From contig JAZTWG010000018.1 of the NCBI GenBank assembly GCA_045635745.1, positions 135,937-199,936 on the forward strand: 64,000 nt of DNA, given 5' to 3'. The translations under genes and the position numbers were made by a program. Below, one piece after another: positions 1-7,551 of this stretch. Under the pieces are notes generated by a model. The model made no database searches, was not told where the DNA came from, and saw only the letters and a list, made by a program, of their open reading frames with translations. This DNA comes from SIG78 sp045635745 (GTDB lineage Bacteria > Verrucomicrobiota > Lentisphaeria > Victivallales > Victivallaceae). The first letter of the stretch is position 1, and each line of letters begins with the position of its first letter.

Positions 1-1
1 C

Positions 2-1084
2 GGTAAGGCGCCGGTATTTTCAGTAGATATCCCCAGCGGGCTGGGGTCCGATGTGTGTGTAAAAGCCGACATGACCGCGACGATCGGCTGTTTCAAAGAG
101 ATACTTTTTACGCCCGATGGCATTGAAAACTCCGGTGCTTTGCGGCTGGCAGATCTGCCGTTGAAACTGGAACCGGAAACTCACGGCCGCATGTTTGCCG
201 CCCATGGCGCATGGTTCAGAACTGCCACACCGGCAATGCCGCGCAATATCCATAAATATCAGCGCGGCAATGTACTGATCGCCGCCGGCAGCAGCGAATA
301 CCTGCAAGCTCCGTTTCTTACCGCCCGCGCAGCGCTGCGCAGCGGTGCCGGATTGGTGCGGCTGGCGGTGCCTTTTGCGGTGCCGCCGGCCTGCGGCACG
401 CTGGGAGTGATAAATCAGAGTGTTCCCAACGCCAACGGCTGTTTTGATGCGAAAAGTTTTGAATATTTGCAAGTTTTTACCGCCAAAGCCAATTGTATTG
501 CCGCCGGCCCGGGCATGGGCAGAAATCCGGCAACGACCGATTTTATTGCCCGCCTGACTGAATTGGAAAAGCCGCTGATACTGGATGCCGATGCAATCTA
601 TCATGCCGCTGCCATGCCGGAAAAAATACAAAAACGCAAATTTCCCACTGTAATGACTCCTCATCGCGGCGAAGCCGGAGTACTTGCCCAAGCGCTGGAT
701 ATTGCTCTGCCCGATGCCCCCGCCGATGCCGCCGCCATGCTTGCGGAAGCATACAACGCGGTGGTGCTTCTGAAAGGAGTCCGCACGGCCATTGCTTCGC
801 CGGGCGGTCTGATCTGTTTGAATACCAGCGGTACTCCGGCACTTGCCACCGCCGGCAGCGGCGATGTACTCACCGGTATAATCGCCGGTATGATCGCGCA
901 AAATTCAAGCATGATTGATGATGATGCCGTCATTGCTGCGGCACGCGGAACATATCTGCACGGTCTGGCCGGTGAGATGGCAGAACTTGAATTCGGGCAA
1001 CGCGGAGTCATTGCCGATGATCTGGCAGACTATGCGGCCATGGCGGCATGCCGTCTGGCGAAAAATCAGGATATTTTCGGTTGA
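2..1084 (+). CDS. nnr: Bifunctional NAD(P)H-hydrate epimerase/dehydratase, 5' end outside window
   Basis: Repairs hydrated NADH/NADPH: the N-terminal YjeF domain epimerises NAD(P)HX and the C-terminal ribokinase-like domain dehydrates the S form using ADP or ATP. The reading frame is open to the left window edge. The first ~50 codons match the end of an epimerase domain (SVDIPSGLGSD, then VKADMTATIG). The dehydratase follows with GPGMG, LDADAI, TPHRGEAGVL and the nucleotide-binding loop TAGSGDVLTG. A GTG at 53 lies inside the epimerase domain and is not the real start. The stop is TGA at 1082-1084. Housekeeping metabolite repair; family assignment is firm, but only the end of the epimerase half is visible. 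Confidence 0.9.
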   Translation, partial: GKAPVFSVDIPSGLGSDVCVKADMTATIGCFKEILFTPDGIENSGALRLADLPLKLEPETHGRMFAAHGAWFRTATPAMPRNIHKYQRGNVLIAAGSSEYLQAPFLTARAALRSGAGLVRLAVPFAVPPACGTLGVINQSVPNANGCFDAKSFEYLQVFTAKANCIAAGPGMGRNPATTDFIARLTELEKPLILDADAIYHAAAMPEKIQKRKFPTVMTPHRGEAGVLAQALDIALPDAPADAAAMLAEAYNAVVLLKGVRTAIASPGGLICLNTSGTPALATAGSGDVLTGIIAGMIAQNSSMIDDDAVIAAARGTYLHGLAGEMAELEFGQRGVIADDLADYAAMAACRLAKNQDIFG

Positions 1085-1112
1085 AAAATCGATTTTTTTA
1101 TATGCAAAAAAT

Positions 1113-1140
1113 TTGCGAAAAATAGAAAAAACAGTATATT
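1113..1140 (+). promoter_or_regulatory. Predicted sigma-70-type promoter
   Basis: TTGCGA (1113-1118), 16 bp, TATATT (1135-1140), directly upstream of the GTG start at 1162. It has the same TATATT -10 form as other predicted promoters in this window. It would transcribe the two small unknown genes and probably the rubrerythrin fusion. Confidence 0.5.
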
Positions 1141-1161
1141 CTCTCAAAAGGAGAAAAAATC

Positions 1162-1776
1162 GTGAATAATCGGGTTGATTATTTGAGTGACAAGCTTGTG
1201 AATTTGCGCGGCAAGCTTAAAAATGTGGAAGAAGTCGTACCTAAAGACTCCATTGCCAACGGAGTTTCTATCAATCATCCAACGGCAAATACTGCCAGCA
1301 GTGCCGCCAAAAATCAGCAGCAGGCACAGGAGCGGCGGCGGGAACAAACCGGCCAACTGCATGCTGACTACGAACAGCGGCTGCTCCGGCGTCAACGCCA
1401 GCTGAAAGTCAAAGCGGAAGAACTTGCCGGAAAACTTGCCCGGATCAATGAATTGAGCAACTCATTGCAGAACCGTCAAACCGAGCTGGAAAAACTCCGG
1501 CTCGATGACAGCGAAACTCTTTCGCAGAGTGCGCTGGGCGAACGTTTCCGCACCATTGACCGCAAACGGCTGGAATTTTTTGCCGAAGATGGCGAAATAG
1601 AACTTATGCTGATGGGCGAAAATACTCAGCAGCCGCAATCAGTCGATAAGCAAGGCTCCGGAGAAAACTTTAAAAACATGCTCAAAAAGGGCTGGGCACT
1701 GGCGTTATCGCTGGGCGTAGTGGTAGGTATTTTTGTCATAATCGCCGCTTTGATAATCTTTCAGGGATGGAGATAA
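1162..1776 (+). CDS. Unknown coiled-coil protein with C-terminal membrane anchor
   Basis: 204 residues, not recognised as a named family. A GTG start is chosen because AAAAGGAG lies 8-10 bases upstream. Residues ~60-120 are rich in Arg, Gln, Glu and Leu with heptad-like spacing, so a coiled coil is likely. Residues ~178-200 form one hydrophobic segment (ALALSLGVVVGIFVIIAALI) near the C-terminus, so the protein should be tail-anchored with most of its mass in the cytoplasm. The downstream small gene starts 2 bases after its stop, which suggests translational coupling. A scaffold or membrane-organising role is possible but purely inferred. Confidence 0.75.
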   Translation: MNNRVDYLSDKLVNLRGKLKNVEEVVPKDSIANGVSINHPTANTASSAAKNQQQAQERRREQTGQLHADYEQRLLRRQRQLKVKAEELAGKLARINELSNSLQNRQTELEKLRLDDSETLSQSALGERFRTIDRKRLEFFAEDGEIELMLMGENTQQPQSVDKQGSGENFKNMLKKGWALALSLGVVVGIFVIIAALIIFQGWR

Positions 1777-1778
1777 TC

Positions 1779-1970
1779 ATGCCGATAAGACTGGTTCCGC
1801 GACCGCCGGGGCAGCGAAAACTCGCCCGTTACCGGCACACCCAAAGCTGTATACGCGTTGCGGGCTTTGCCCCCGGCAAAGAACGCGAAGAACAGCTGGT
1901 GCGCTGCAGGATTATGGCAGTGATTTTTATGCTGATAACACTGGGCGGCATTGTTGCCGTCTTCAAATAA
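1779..1970 (+). CDS. Small unknown membrane protein
   Basis: 63 residues. An in-frame ATG at 1767 would overlap the previous gene; ATG 1779 is preferred because GGAG lies about 6 bases upstream. The N-terminal half is very basic (Arg/Lys-rich) with one Cys, followed by a single C-terminal hydrophobic helix (IMAVIFMLITLGGIVAVF). By the positive-inside rule the basic part faces the cytoplasm. It sits between the coiled-coil membrane protein and the rubrerythrin fusion with gaps of 2 and 15 bases, so it is in the same operon. No family is recognised. Confidence 0.6.
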   Translation: MPIRLVPRPPGQRKLARYRHTQSCIRVAGFAPGKEREEQLVRCRIMAVIFMLITLGGIVAVFK

Positions 1971-1985
1971 AAAATGGGAATTTCA

Positions 1986-3284
1986 ATGGATAATAAAGCA
2001 TTACAGAAAATCGGCTACGGACTGTATGTACTTACCACCCGCGACGGCGGCAAAGACAACGGTTGTATAGTCAACACCTTTGCCCAGATCGCAGCAGAAC
2101 CGCTCACCTTCGGCGTATCGGTAAGCAAAAACAATTACAGTTGTGAACTGCTGCAGGCAAGTCAGGAATTCAATATAACGGTGCTGGATGAATCGGTAAG
2201 ATTTGAAACGTTCAAACATTTCGGTTTCCAGTCCGGAAAAAACCTTGATAAATTTGCCGGAATGGAACTGCCGCGCAGCCGCAACGGTCTTTATTACATA
2301 GAAAAGAATGCCAATGCATATTTTTCATGCCGGGTGCAGAGTATGACCGATCTGGGCAGTCATATGTTTTTTGTTGCCACGGTCGAAGATATGCAAGTTC
2401 TGGATAAAGATGCTGAAACGGTAACATATTCGTATTATCAGCGCAATATCAAGCCGAAGCCGCCGGTGAAAAATAGTGCAGCCAAGACCGTTTGGCGCTG
2501 CTCGGTGTGCGGCTATGAACATGAAGCAGAAACTTTGCCGGAAGATTTCACCTGCCCGCTGTGCAAGCGCCCGGCAGAAAAGTTTGCCAAAGTAGTGATC
2601 GACCCGGCGCCGAAGACCATCTGGCGCTGTTCGGTATGCGATTATGAGTATGAAGGTGAAGAACTGCCAGCCGATTATGTTTGCCCGCTGTGCAAACATG
2701 GTGCCGCAGATTTTATAAAAATAGAACCACCAAAACAGGAGGAAAAAGTTATGGAATTCAAAGGAAGCAAAACCGAAGCCAATCTGATGTACGCCTTTGC
2801 CGGTGAATCTCAGGCCCGCAACAAGTACAGCTACTACGCCAGCAAAGCCAAAAAAGAAGGCTACGAACAGATCGCCGCTTTGTTCGAAGCCACTGCCAAT
2901 AACGAAAAAGAACACGCAAAACTCTGGTTCAAAGCGTTCCACGGAATTGGCACAACTTACGAAAATCTGCTGGATGCCGCTGCCGGTGAACACGAAGAAT
3001 GGACCGAAATGTACAAGAACTTTGCCGAAGTGGCAAAAGAAGAAGGTTTTGACGAACTCGCTGCCCAGTTTGCCGCAGTTGCCCTGATCGAAAAGCGTCA
3101 TGAAGAACGCTATCGCGCACTTGCCGCCAACGTGGAAAAAGGCGAAGTCTGGACCAAAGTCGGCGAAAATCGCTGGGAATGCCGCAACTGCGGACACATC
3201 CACACCGGTGAAAGCGCTCCGGAACTCTGCCCGGTGTGCAAACACCCGCGCGCCTACTTCGAAATCGAAGCCAAAAATTATTGA
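1986..3284 (+). CDS. Flavin reductase-rubredoxin-rubredoxin-rubrerythrin fusion
   Basis: 432 residues from ATG 1986 (GGGAA just upstream; an ATG at 1974 lacks a ribosome-binding site). Domains in order: flavin reductase/flavoredoxin (~1-155); rubredoxin 1 with Cys 172/175/190/193; rubredoxin 2 with Cys 215/218/233/236; then, from Met256, a complete rubrerythrin with a diiron four-helix bundle (ExxH-type motifs in NNEKEHAKLW and LIEKRHEERY) and its own C-terminal rubredoxin site (Cys 399/402/415/418). Known flavin reductase-rubredoxin proteins pass electrons from NAD(P)H to oxygen- or peroxide-reducing partners, and rubrerythrin reduces peroxide, so this looks like a one-chain NAD(P)H peroxidase. 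A perfect internal Shine-Dalgarno precedes Met256. Cytoplasmic; oxidative-stress defence of an anaerobe (inference). Confidence 0.92.
   Translation: MDNKALQKIGYGLYVLTTRDGGKDNGCIVNTFAQIAAEPLTFGVSVSKNNYSCELLQASQEFNITVLDESVRFETFKHFGFQSGKNLDKFAGMELPRSRNGLYYIEKNANAYFSCRVQSMTDLGSHMFFVATVEDMQVLDKDAETVTYSYYQRNIKPKPPVKNSAAKTVWRCSVCGYEHEAETLPEDFTCPLCKRPAEKFAKVVIDPAPKTIWRCSVCDYEYEGEELPADYVCPLCKHGAADFIKIEPPKQEEKVMEFKGSKTEANLMYAFAGESQARNKYSYYASKAKKEGYEQIAALFEATANNEKEHAKLWFKAFHGIGTTYENLLDAAAGEHEEWTEMYKNFAEVAKEEGFDELAAQFAAVALIEKRHEERYRALAANVEKGEVWTKVGENRWECRNCGHIHTGESAPELCPVCKHPRAYFEIEAKNY
2737..2753 (+). promoter_or_regulatory. Internal ribosome-binding site and ATG for stand-alone rubrerythrin
   Basis: AGGAGG at 2737-2742, 8 bases, then ATG 2751, in frame inside the fusion gene and exactly at the rubrerythrin domain boundary. 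It would give a 177-residue rubrerythrin of normal length in addition to the 432-residue fusion. Confidence 0.65.
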
Positions 3285-3308
3285 TAAATCAATAAACAGG
3301 CAAATAAA

Positions 3309-3345
3309 AACAGCCGTGGTTGGAAATACCGCGGCTGTTTTTTTT
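3309..3345 (+). terminator. Rho-independent terminator after the rubrerythrin fusion
   Basis: Arms AACAGCCGTGGT (3309-3320) and ACCGCGGCTGTT (3328-3339) with a 7-base loop, followed by an uninterrupted T tract to 3345. It ends the + strand operon 25 bases after the stop. Confidence 0.9.
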
Positions 3346-3375
3346 GGGCTTTGTTCTCAATAAGGGTCGGTAATT

Positions 3376-3492
3376 GAGGAGGGGAAAAAGACCTTTTAAG
3401 GAAAGGTCCTTTTTCCCCTCCTCAAACTCCACCCCTTTTTTCCAAACCTTTTCCTGGCATTTATCTTTTTGCGTTGCAAAAAGATAAATGCC
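3376..3492. repeat. Two-hairpin composite repeat, copy 1
   Basis: Hairpin 1 spans 3376-3423 (arm GAGGAGGGGAAAAAG with a matching arm ending CCCCTCCTC, one bulged base). Hairpin 2 is a perfect 17-bp stem, 3456-3472 with 3476-3492, and a 3-base loop. The linker contains ACCCCTTTTTTCCAAACC. The reverse strand of 27793-27925 has the same order (hairpin, ACCCCATTTTCCAAAAAC linker, hairpin) although the stems differ in sequence. Confidence 0.7.
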
Positions 3493-3636
3493 CTTCAGGT
3501 TAAAAAAAGATTTCTGCACAAAAGTTACTCTCATAGCTTTTACTTACCTACCCGTGTCGGGAACAGAGCGTTTTTTTTCAAGCTGCTGACCGCTCGGACT
3601 GGTCAGGCAAAAGCACAAACGCCTCTGTGCCGCGCA

Positions 3637-3742
3637 ATAAATTTGGGAGAGTATGGAAAAAAGCGGCAAGATAATATCTCATACACTCTCATAAAATCCC
3701 AAGCCGCCATCTACCATATTGTCCGCGCATGCGGAGAATGCG
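3637..3742 (+). repeat. Dispersed structured repeat B, copy 1
   Basis: About 105 bp sharing long identical blocks with 27522-27645, including CTCATAAAATCCCAAGCCGC and a conserved GCGGC...GCCGC pairing. It ends in a small hairpin (CCGC-gcat-GCGG). It lies between the two-hairpin element and the tandem array and contains no credible gene. Confidence 0.8.
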
Positions 3743-3754
3743 AAACCACACAAA

Positions 3755-4252
3755 CTATTGCAAGCAAGCAAAAGTGCGCAGCAGAGGTTGGGATTTTGCA
3801 AAGCGGGCCCACGAGGGAGTGTACGACTGTACTCGACCGGGTGGCCCGGTGCAGCAAGGGCTCAAGATCTGCCGCAATATCGTGCAAGCAAGCAAAAGTG
3901 CAGAAAAATCACAAAAAAATACAACTCAAACTATTGCAAGCAAAAGTGCGTGTCAGAGGTTGGGATTTTGCAAAGCGGGAACACGATGGGAGTGTATGAC
4001 TGTACTCGACCGGGTGGCCCGGTGCGGCAAGGTCCCAAGATCTGCCGCAATATCGTGCAAGCAAGCAAAAGTGCAGAAAAATCACAAAAAAATACCACTC
4101 AAACTATTGCAAGCAAGCAAGCAAGCAAGCAAGCAAAAGTGCGTGTCAGAGGTTGGGATTTTGCAAAGCGGGAACACGATGGGAGTGTACGACTGTACTC
4201 GACCGAGTGGCCCGGTGCGGCAAGGTCCCAAGATCTGCCGCAATTTTGCTTG
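3755..4252. repeat. Three tandem units of family A (~172 and ~193 bp) with GCAA microsatellites
   Basis: The motif AGGTTGGGATTTTGCAAAGC starts at 3785, 3957 and 4150, giving periods of 172 and 193. Each unit carries GTGTA(C/T)GACTGTACTCGACC and ends near GATCTGCCGCAAT. The unit junctions contain runs of GCAA; the third unit has about seven, which explains its greater length. Open frames across this array are repeats of each other and not credible genes. Related cores occur at 53107-53300, likewise next to the 3' end of a minus-strand gene. Confidence 0.9.
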
Positions 4253-4257
4253 CGACC

Positions 4258-4743
4258 TCACAAATTGCGATCGCCGCGCATAGCCCGGAGGGCGTCGAGG
4301 TTGTCCTGACGGCTGCGTAAAGTTTCGCGCTTGTCTTCGTGACTTTTCCCTTTGCAGAGGGCGATAGCCACTTTGATCAGACCATGTTTGAGATACATGC
4401 GTAAAGGCACGATGGTGCAGCCTTTTTCCTTGACCTGAATAGCGAGTTTGAGCAATTCTTTTTTGTGCAGCAATAAACGTCTGCGGCGGCGCGTATCGTG
4501 ATTGAAACGGTTGCCGTGATCATATCCTGCAATGTGAGCATTGACCAGAAAAGCGCTGCCCTGACTCATATCGACATATGCTTCGGAAAGGGTCACGGTT
4601 CTTGCGCGGCAGCTTTTCACTTCGGTACCGGCAAGCTGAATGCCCGCTTCGTACTGCTCCAAAACTATATAGTCGTGCAGGGCCTTGCGATTATTAGTCA
4701 GCAGCCCATCATTGGGTTCATTGTTTTTTTTGTTTCCGGCCAT
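4258..4743 (-). CDS. smpB: SsrA-binding protein SmpB
   Basis: 161 residues, normal for the family. SmpB binds tmRNA and delivers it to stalled ribosomes for trans-translation. Recognisable features are the ALHDYIVLEQYEAGIQL start of the OB fold, GTEVKSCR, the AHIAGYDHGNRFNHD segment, the RRRRLLLHKKEL basic stretch, and the C-terminal basic tail that enters the mRNA channel. The start overlaps the dnaJ stop by one base (TGATG), so grpE-dnaJ-smpB forms a protein quality-control operon. No tmRNA gene was seen next to it. Confidence 0.97.
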   Translation of the reverse strand: MAGNKKNNEPNDGLLTNNRKALHDYIVLEQYEAGIQLAGTEVKSCRARTVTLSEAYVDMSQGSAFLVNAHIAGYDHGNRFNHDTRRRRRLLLHKKELLKLAIQVKEKGCTIVPLRMYLKHGLIKVAIALCKGKSHEDKRETLRSRQDNLDALRAMRGDRNL

Positions 4744-5909
4744 CAGTTTTTCCCCAGAAATGCTCCGGCGGTTTTGCGGAATGCTTCAGCTTGCGGATAA
4801 TTTTTTTCCGCAAGATTTTTTTGCAGTTCTTCCAACTGTTTCCGGGTGGAGCTGTCCAGATTTACCGGAGTTTCGACTTGCAAGCGTACGTGCAGATCGC
4901 CGCGGGAGCCGCCGCGCAAAGCAGGCATGCCCTTGCCTTTGATACGCAAAACGGCACCGCTCTGGGTTCCGGCTTCCACCTTCATTCTGGTCATACCGGA
5001 AACGGTGGGGACTTCGACCACACCGCCGAGCATGGCGGTAAATGGATCGATGAACAACCGGCAATACAAATCGACACCATCGCGTTCAAAAATATTGCTT
5101 TCGCGCACATGAATAACCACATAAAGATCACCGGGCTGACCGCCGCGCAAACCGCCCTCGCCCTCGCCGGAGACGCGCAAACGGTCGCCATTATCCACCC
5201 CGGGGGGGATTCTGACCGGCAGCTTTTTGCTGACCTGCTGACGGCCGGTTCCGCGACATCCGGAACACGGTTTATCAATGACAACCCCGGTACCGCGGCA
5301 GCTTGGACACGGCTGCTGCATGGCAAAAAATCCCTGCGAAACAGTCACCTGACCGCTGCCGCCGCAACGGGTACAGGTCTTCTTGGCAGTACCCGGCGCA
5401 CAGCCGCTGCCGGAACAGGTGGGACAATCATTTTCTTTGGAAACAGATATTTCCCGCGTAGCTCCGAAAACGGCATCTTCAAACGAAATTTCTATATCAC
5501 AACGCAAATCGTTACCCTTTACCGGGGCATTGGGATCGCGGCGCCGGCTGCGGCCGCCGCCGAAAAGATCTTCAAAACTGAAACTGCCGCCGCTGCCGCC
5601 GCCGAAAAACTGGCTGAATATATCCATGGGGTCGCGGAAACCACCGCCTCCGCCGCCGAAACCGCCGAAAACCTGCCCGCCAGTGGAGGTAAAAGCCTCG
5701 TGCCCCAGCTGATCATAACGCTGACGCTTTGAGGTATCGCTCAAGACTTCGTAAGCATTGGAGATCTCTTTGAATTTTTCCTCCGCGGCGGTATCACCGG
5801 GATTGCGGTCGGGGTGATATTTGATCGCCAGCTTGCGATAAGCTTTTTTGATTTCTTCAGCAGTAGCGTTTTTGGCTACGCCGAGTATTTCATAAAAATC
5901 TTTACTCAT
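4743..5909 (-). CDS. dnaJ: Chaperone protein DnaJ
   Basis: 388 residues. Co-chaperone that stimulates the DnaK ATPase and delivers substrates. J domain residues 1-70 with HPD at 32-34; a long Gly/Phe-rich linker; four CxxCxGxG zinc motifs (CPTCSGSG, CTRCGGSG, CPSCRGTG, CSGCRGTG); C-terminal peptide-binding domains. The start is ATG 5909 with AGGAG 7 bases upstream. It follows grpE after 11 bases and overlaps smpB. dnaK is not in the window. Confidence 0.98.
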   Translation of the reverse strand: MSKDFYEILGVAKNATAEEIKKAYRKLAIKYHPDRNPGDTAAEEKFKEISNAYEVLSDTSKRQRYDQLGHEAFTSTGGQVFGGFGGGGGGFRDPMDIFSQFFGGGSGGSFSFEDLFGGGRSRRRDPNAPVKGNDLRCDIEISFEDAVFGATREISVSKENDCPTCSGSGCAPGTAKKTCTRCGGSGQVTVSQGFFAMQQPCPSCRGTGVVIDKPCSGCRGTGRQQVSKKLPVRIPPGVDNGDRLRVSGEGEGGLRGGQPGDLYVVIHVRESNIFERDGVDLYCRLFIDPFTAMLGGVVEVPTVSGMTRMKVEAGTQSGAVLRIKGKGMPALRGGSRGDLHVRLQVETPVNLDSSTRKQLEELQKNLAEKNYPQAEAFRKTAGAFLGKN

Positions 5910-5920
5910 TGCCCTACTCC

Positions 5921-6571
5921 TTACTGCACGTTTTCTTCCCCGGATTTTTCAGTTTCCGGAGCATCGGCAACATCTTTAACCGGCCCGCTGGAAACGATCA
6001 CCCGGGCAGGCCGCAGCAGACGGTCGCCCATCTTGTAACCACAGTTCCACTGCTTGATAATAATGCCTTCGGCAGCATCCGGATTGTTTTCGTAAGCCAC
6101 GGCATCGTGCCACATGGGGTCGAATTCAGCCCCGATGGCATCAAACCGCTGCACTCCCAGCTCGTCGATAGTTTTACCGTATTGAGCAAGGATCATTTCC
6201 AAACCTTGCTTGAGCGCCGCAACATTATCGCTGGTTTCGGCGGCTTTCATCGCCATTTCAAACAAATCGAAAACCTGCAGAAAGGGTGTGACAGTTTCCA
6301 CCAGACCGATGCGGCGGGCATCGCTGACTTCGCGCGCCATACGCTTGCGGTAGTTCTGATAATCGGCTTCTTTACGCAAAAGCTGATCTTTGAGATCAGC
6401 AACTTCGGCCTGCAGAACGGCTTCCGGCGAAAGCTCCACCGTGGGCTCTGCGGCCTTTTCTTCGGCAATCTCGCCGGCATCCTGCCACTCGCCGGCAGCG
6501 GAAGCTTCCGGAACGGCATTTTCAGAAGTCTGCGGCTGTGCCTGTACTTTTTCCTGTTCTTCGTTACTCAT
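5921..6571 (-). CDS. grpE: Nucleotide exchange factor GrpE
   Basis: 216 residues. Releases ADP from DnaK. An acidic, Ala/Glu-rich N-terminal region (1-55) leads into the long helix (EVADLKDQLLRKEADYQNYRKR) and the C-terminal beta domain with the MWHDAVAY segment; family-typical text such as FDLFEMAM and GLEMILAQ is present. First gene of the grpE-dnaJ-smpB operon, with GGAG 8 bases before ATG. A 9-5-9 palindrome lies just upstream and may be an operator. Confidence 0.96.
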   Translation of the reverse strand: MSNEEQEKVQAQPQTSENAVPEASAAGEWQDAGEIAEEKAAEPTVELSPEAVLQAEVADLKDQLLRKEADYQNYRKRMAREVSDARRIGLVETVTPFLQVFDLFEMAMKAAETSDNVAALKQGLEMILAQYGKTIDELGVQRFDAIGAEFDPMWHDAVAYENNPDAAEGIIIKQWNCGYKMGDRLLRPARVIVSSGPVKDVADAPETEKSGEENVQ

Positions 6572-6605
6572 ATTGTATCTCCATAAAAAAATTTATTCTG
6601 CAATC

Positions 6606-6628
6606 AAAAATGTTGTAAAAACATTTTT
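6606..6628 (-). promoter_or_regulatory. Operator-like palindrome upstream of grpE
   Basis: AAAAATGTT (6606-6614), 5 bases, AACATTTTT (6620-6628), 34 bases before the grpE start. It is not the CIRCE element (TTAGCACTC-N9-GAGTGCTAA), and no clear HrcA site is seen. It could be an operator or part of an AT-rich promoter. Confidence 0.35.
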
Positions 6629-6630
6629 TG

Positions 6631-6662
6631 TATAGAAAAAATGGCTGTTGCCCAGCCATTTT
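6631..6662 (-). terminator. Terminator after lptB
   Basis: On the minus strand AAAATGGCTG and CAGCCATTTT form a perfect 10-bp stem with a 5-base loop, followed by a short T run. It separates the LPS operon from grpE-dnaJ-smpB. Confidence 0.75.
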
Positions 6663-6686
6663 GAAAAATCCAAGCTGTTGCGTTTT

Positions 6687-7454
6687 TTACATGGCAAAAC
6701 TCGGCCCCAGATAGACTTCGCGGGCATCTTCGCTGTTAACGAGATAATCACTGGAGCCTTCCAGCATCACTTCGCCGCGCACCATCAGATACGCACGATC
6801 CACTACCGAAAGCGTTTCGCGCACGCTGTGGTCAGTAATCAGAATACCCATATTGCGTTCGCGCTGCAGTTTGCGGATGATCTGCTGAACTTCATAGACC
6901 GCCTTGGGGTCAACGCCGCTGAACGGCTCGTCAAGCATCAGAAATGACGGATTGGTCACCAGCGCCCGGGTGATCTCCAGACGACGGCGTTCACCGCCGG
7001 AAAGAGTCATAGCTTTCTGCCGCGCCAAATGAGTAAGACTCAAATCCTCCAACAGTTGTTCGCAGCGCTCTTTGCGCTCTTTGCGGCTGATCGCCAGCGT
7101 CTCCAATATTGCCATAATATTTTCTTCAACTGTCAACTTGCGGAAGATCGATGGCTCCTGCGCCAGATAGCCCATCCCCATCCGGGAGCGTTTGTACATC
7201 GGTACATGAGTTATATCATATTTGCGGAAACTCAACATACCACTGTCGGGCTTAACCAGCCCCATAACCATATAAAAACTGGTGGTTTTGCCCGCACCAT
7301 TGGGCCCCAGCAGACCGACAACTTCACCGGCATGCACATTCAAAGATACACCTTTGACCACACAACGCCCGCGATAACTCTTCACCAGGTTGTCCGCCTG
7401 AATAAGCAGTTCGCCGTTTTCCACCGTTTTGATTGTATTTTCTGTATCGCTCAT
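6687..7454 (-). CDS. lptB: LPS export ABC transporter ATP-binding protein LptB
   Basis: 255 residues. Cytoplasmic ATPase of the LptB2FG complex, which extracts LPS from the inner membrane. Walker A GPNGAGKTT (50-58), signature LSGGERRR, Walker B FLMLDEPF, and H-loop LITDHSVRET. The order RKYDITHVPMYKR...MGYLAQEPSIFRKLTVEENI is characteristic of LptB rather than of amino-acid ABC transporters. It follows the OstA-type protein and the kds genes, the classic kds-lpt context. lptF and lptG are not in the window. Confidence 0.95.
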   Translation of the reverse strand: MSDTENTIKTVENGELLIQADNLVKSYRGRCVVKGVSLNVHAGEVVGLLGPNGAGKTTSFYMVMGLVKPDSGMLSFRKYDITHVPMYKRSRMGMGYLAQEPSIFRKLTVEENIMAILETLAISRKERKERCEQLLEDLSLTHLARQKAMTLSGGERRRLEITRALVTNPSFLMLDEPFSGVDPKAVYEVQQIIRKLQRERNMGILITDHSVRETLSVVDRAYLMVRGEVMLEGSSDYLVNSEDAREVYLGPSFAM

Positions 7455-7551
7455 ATTGGTTTTTTCCCGAATTTTTTATCAGCAGGGAATATACACCCCA
7501 AATGGTCTTTTTTCCAATTTTTTTATGCTTTTTCCGCGCAGCAGCACAACT

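Noticed and set aside
3755..4252. CRISPR array
   Set aside because: Units are 172-193 bp and nearly identical throughout, without short repeats and unique spacers, and there are no cas genes.
3285..4257. tmRNA gene next to smpB
   Set aside because: No tRNA-like acceptor/T-arm sequence or tag-peptide frame was seen on either strand.
3469..4309. Several overlapping + strand reading frames of 176-196 codons in the repeat region
   Set aside because: They are translations of the same tandem DNA repeat in different frames, have no ribosome-binding sites and run into smpB on the opposite strand.
6606..6628. CIRCE/HrcA operator
   Set aside because: The palindrome does not contain the TTAGCACTC/GAGTGCTAA arms or the 9-base spacer.
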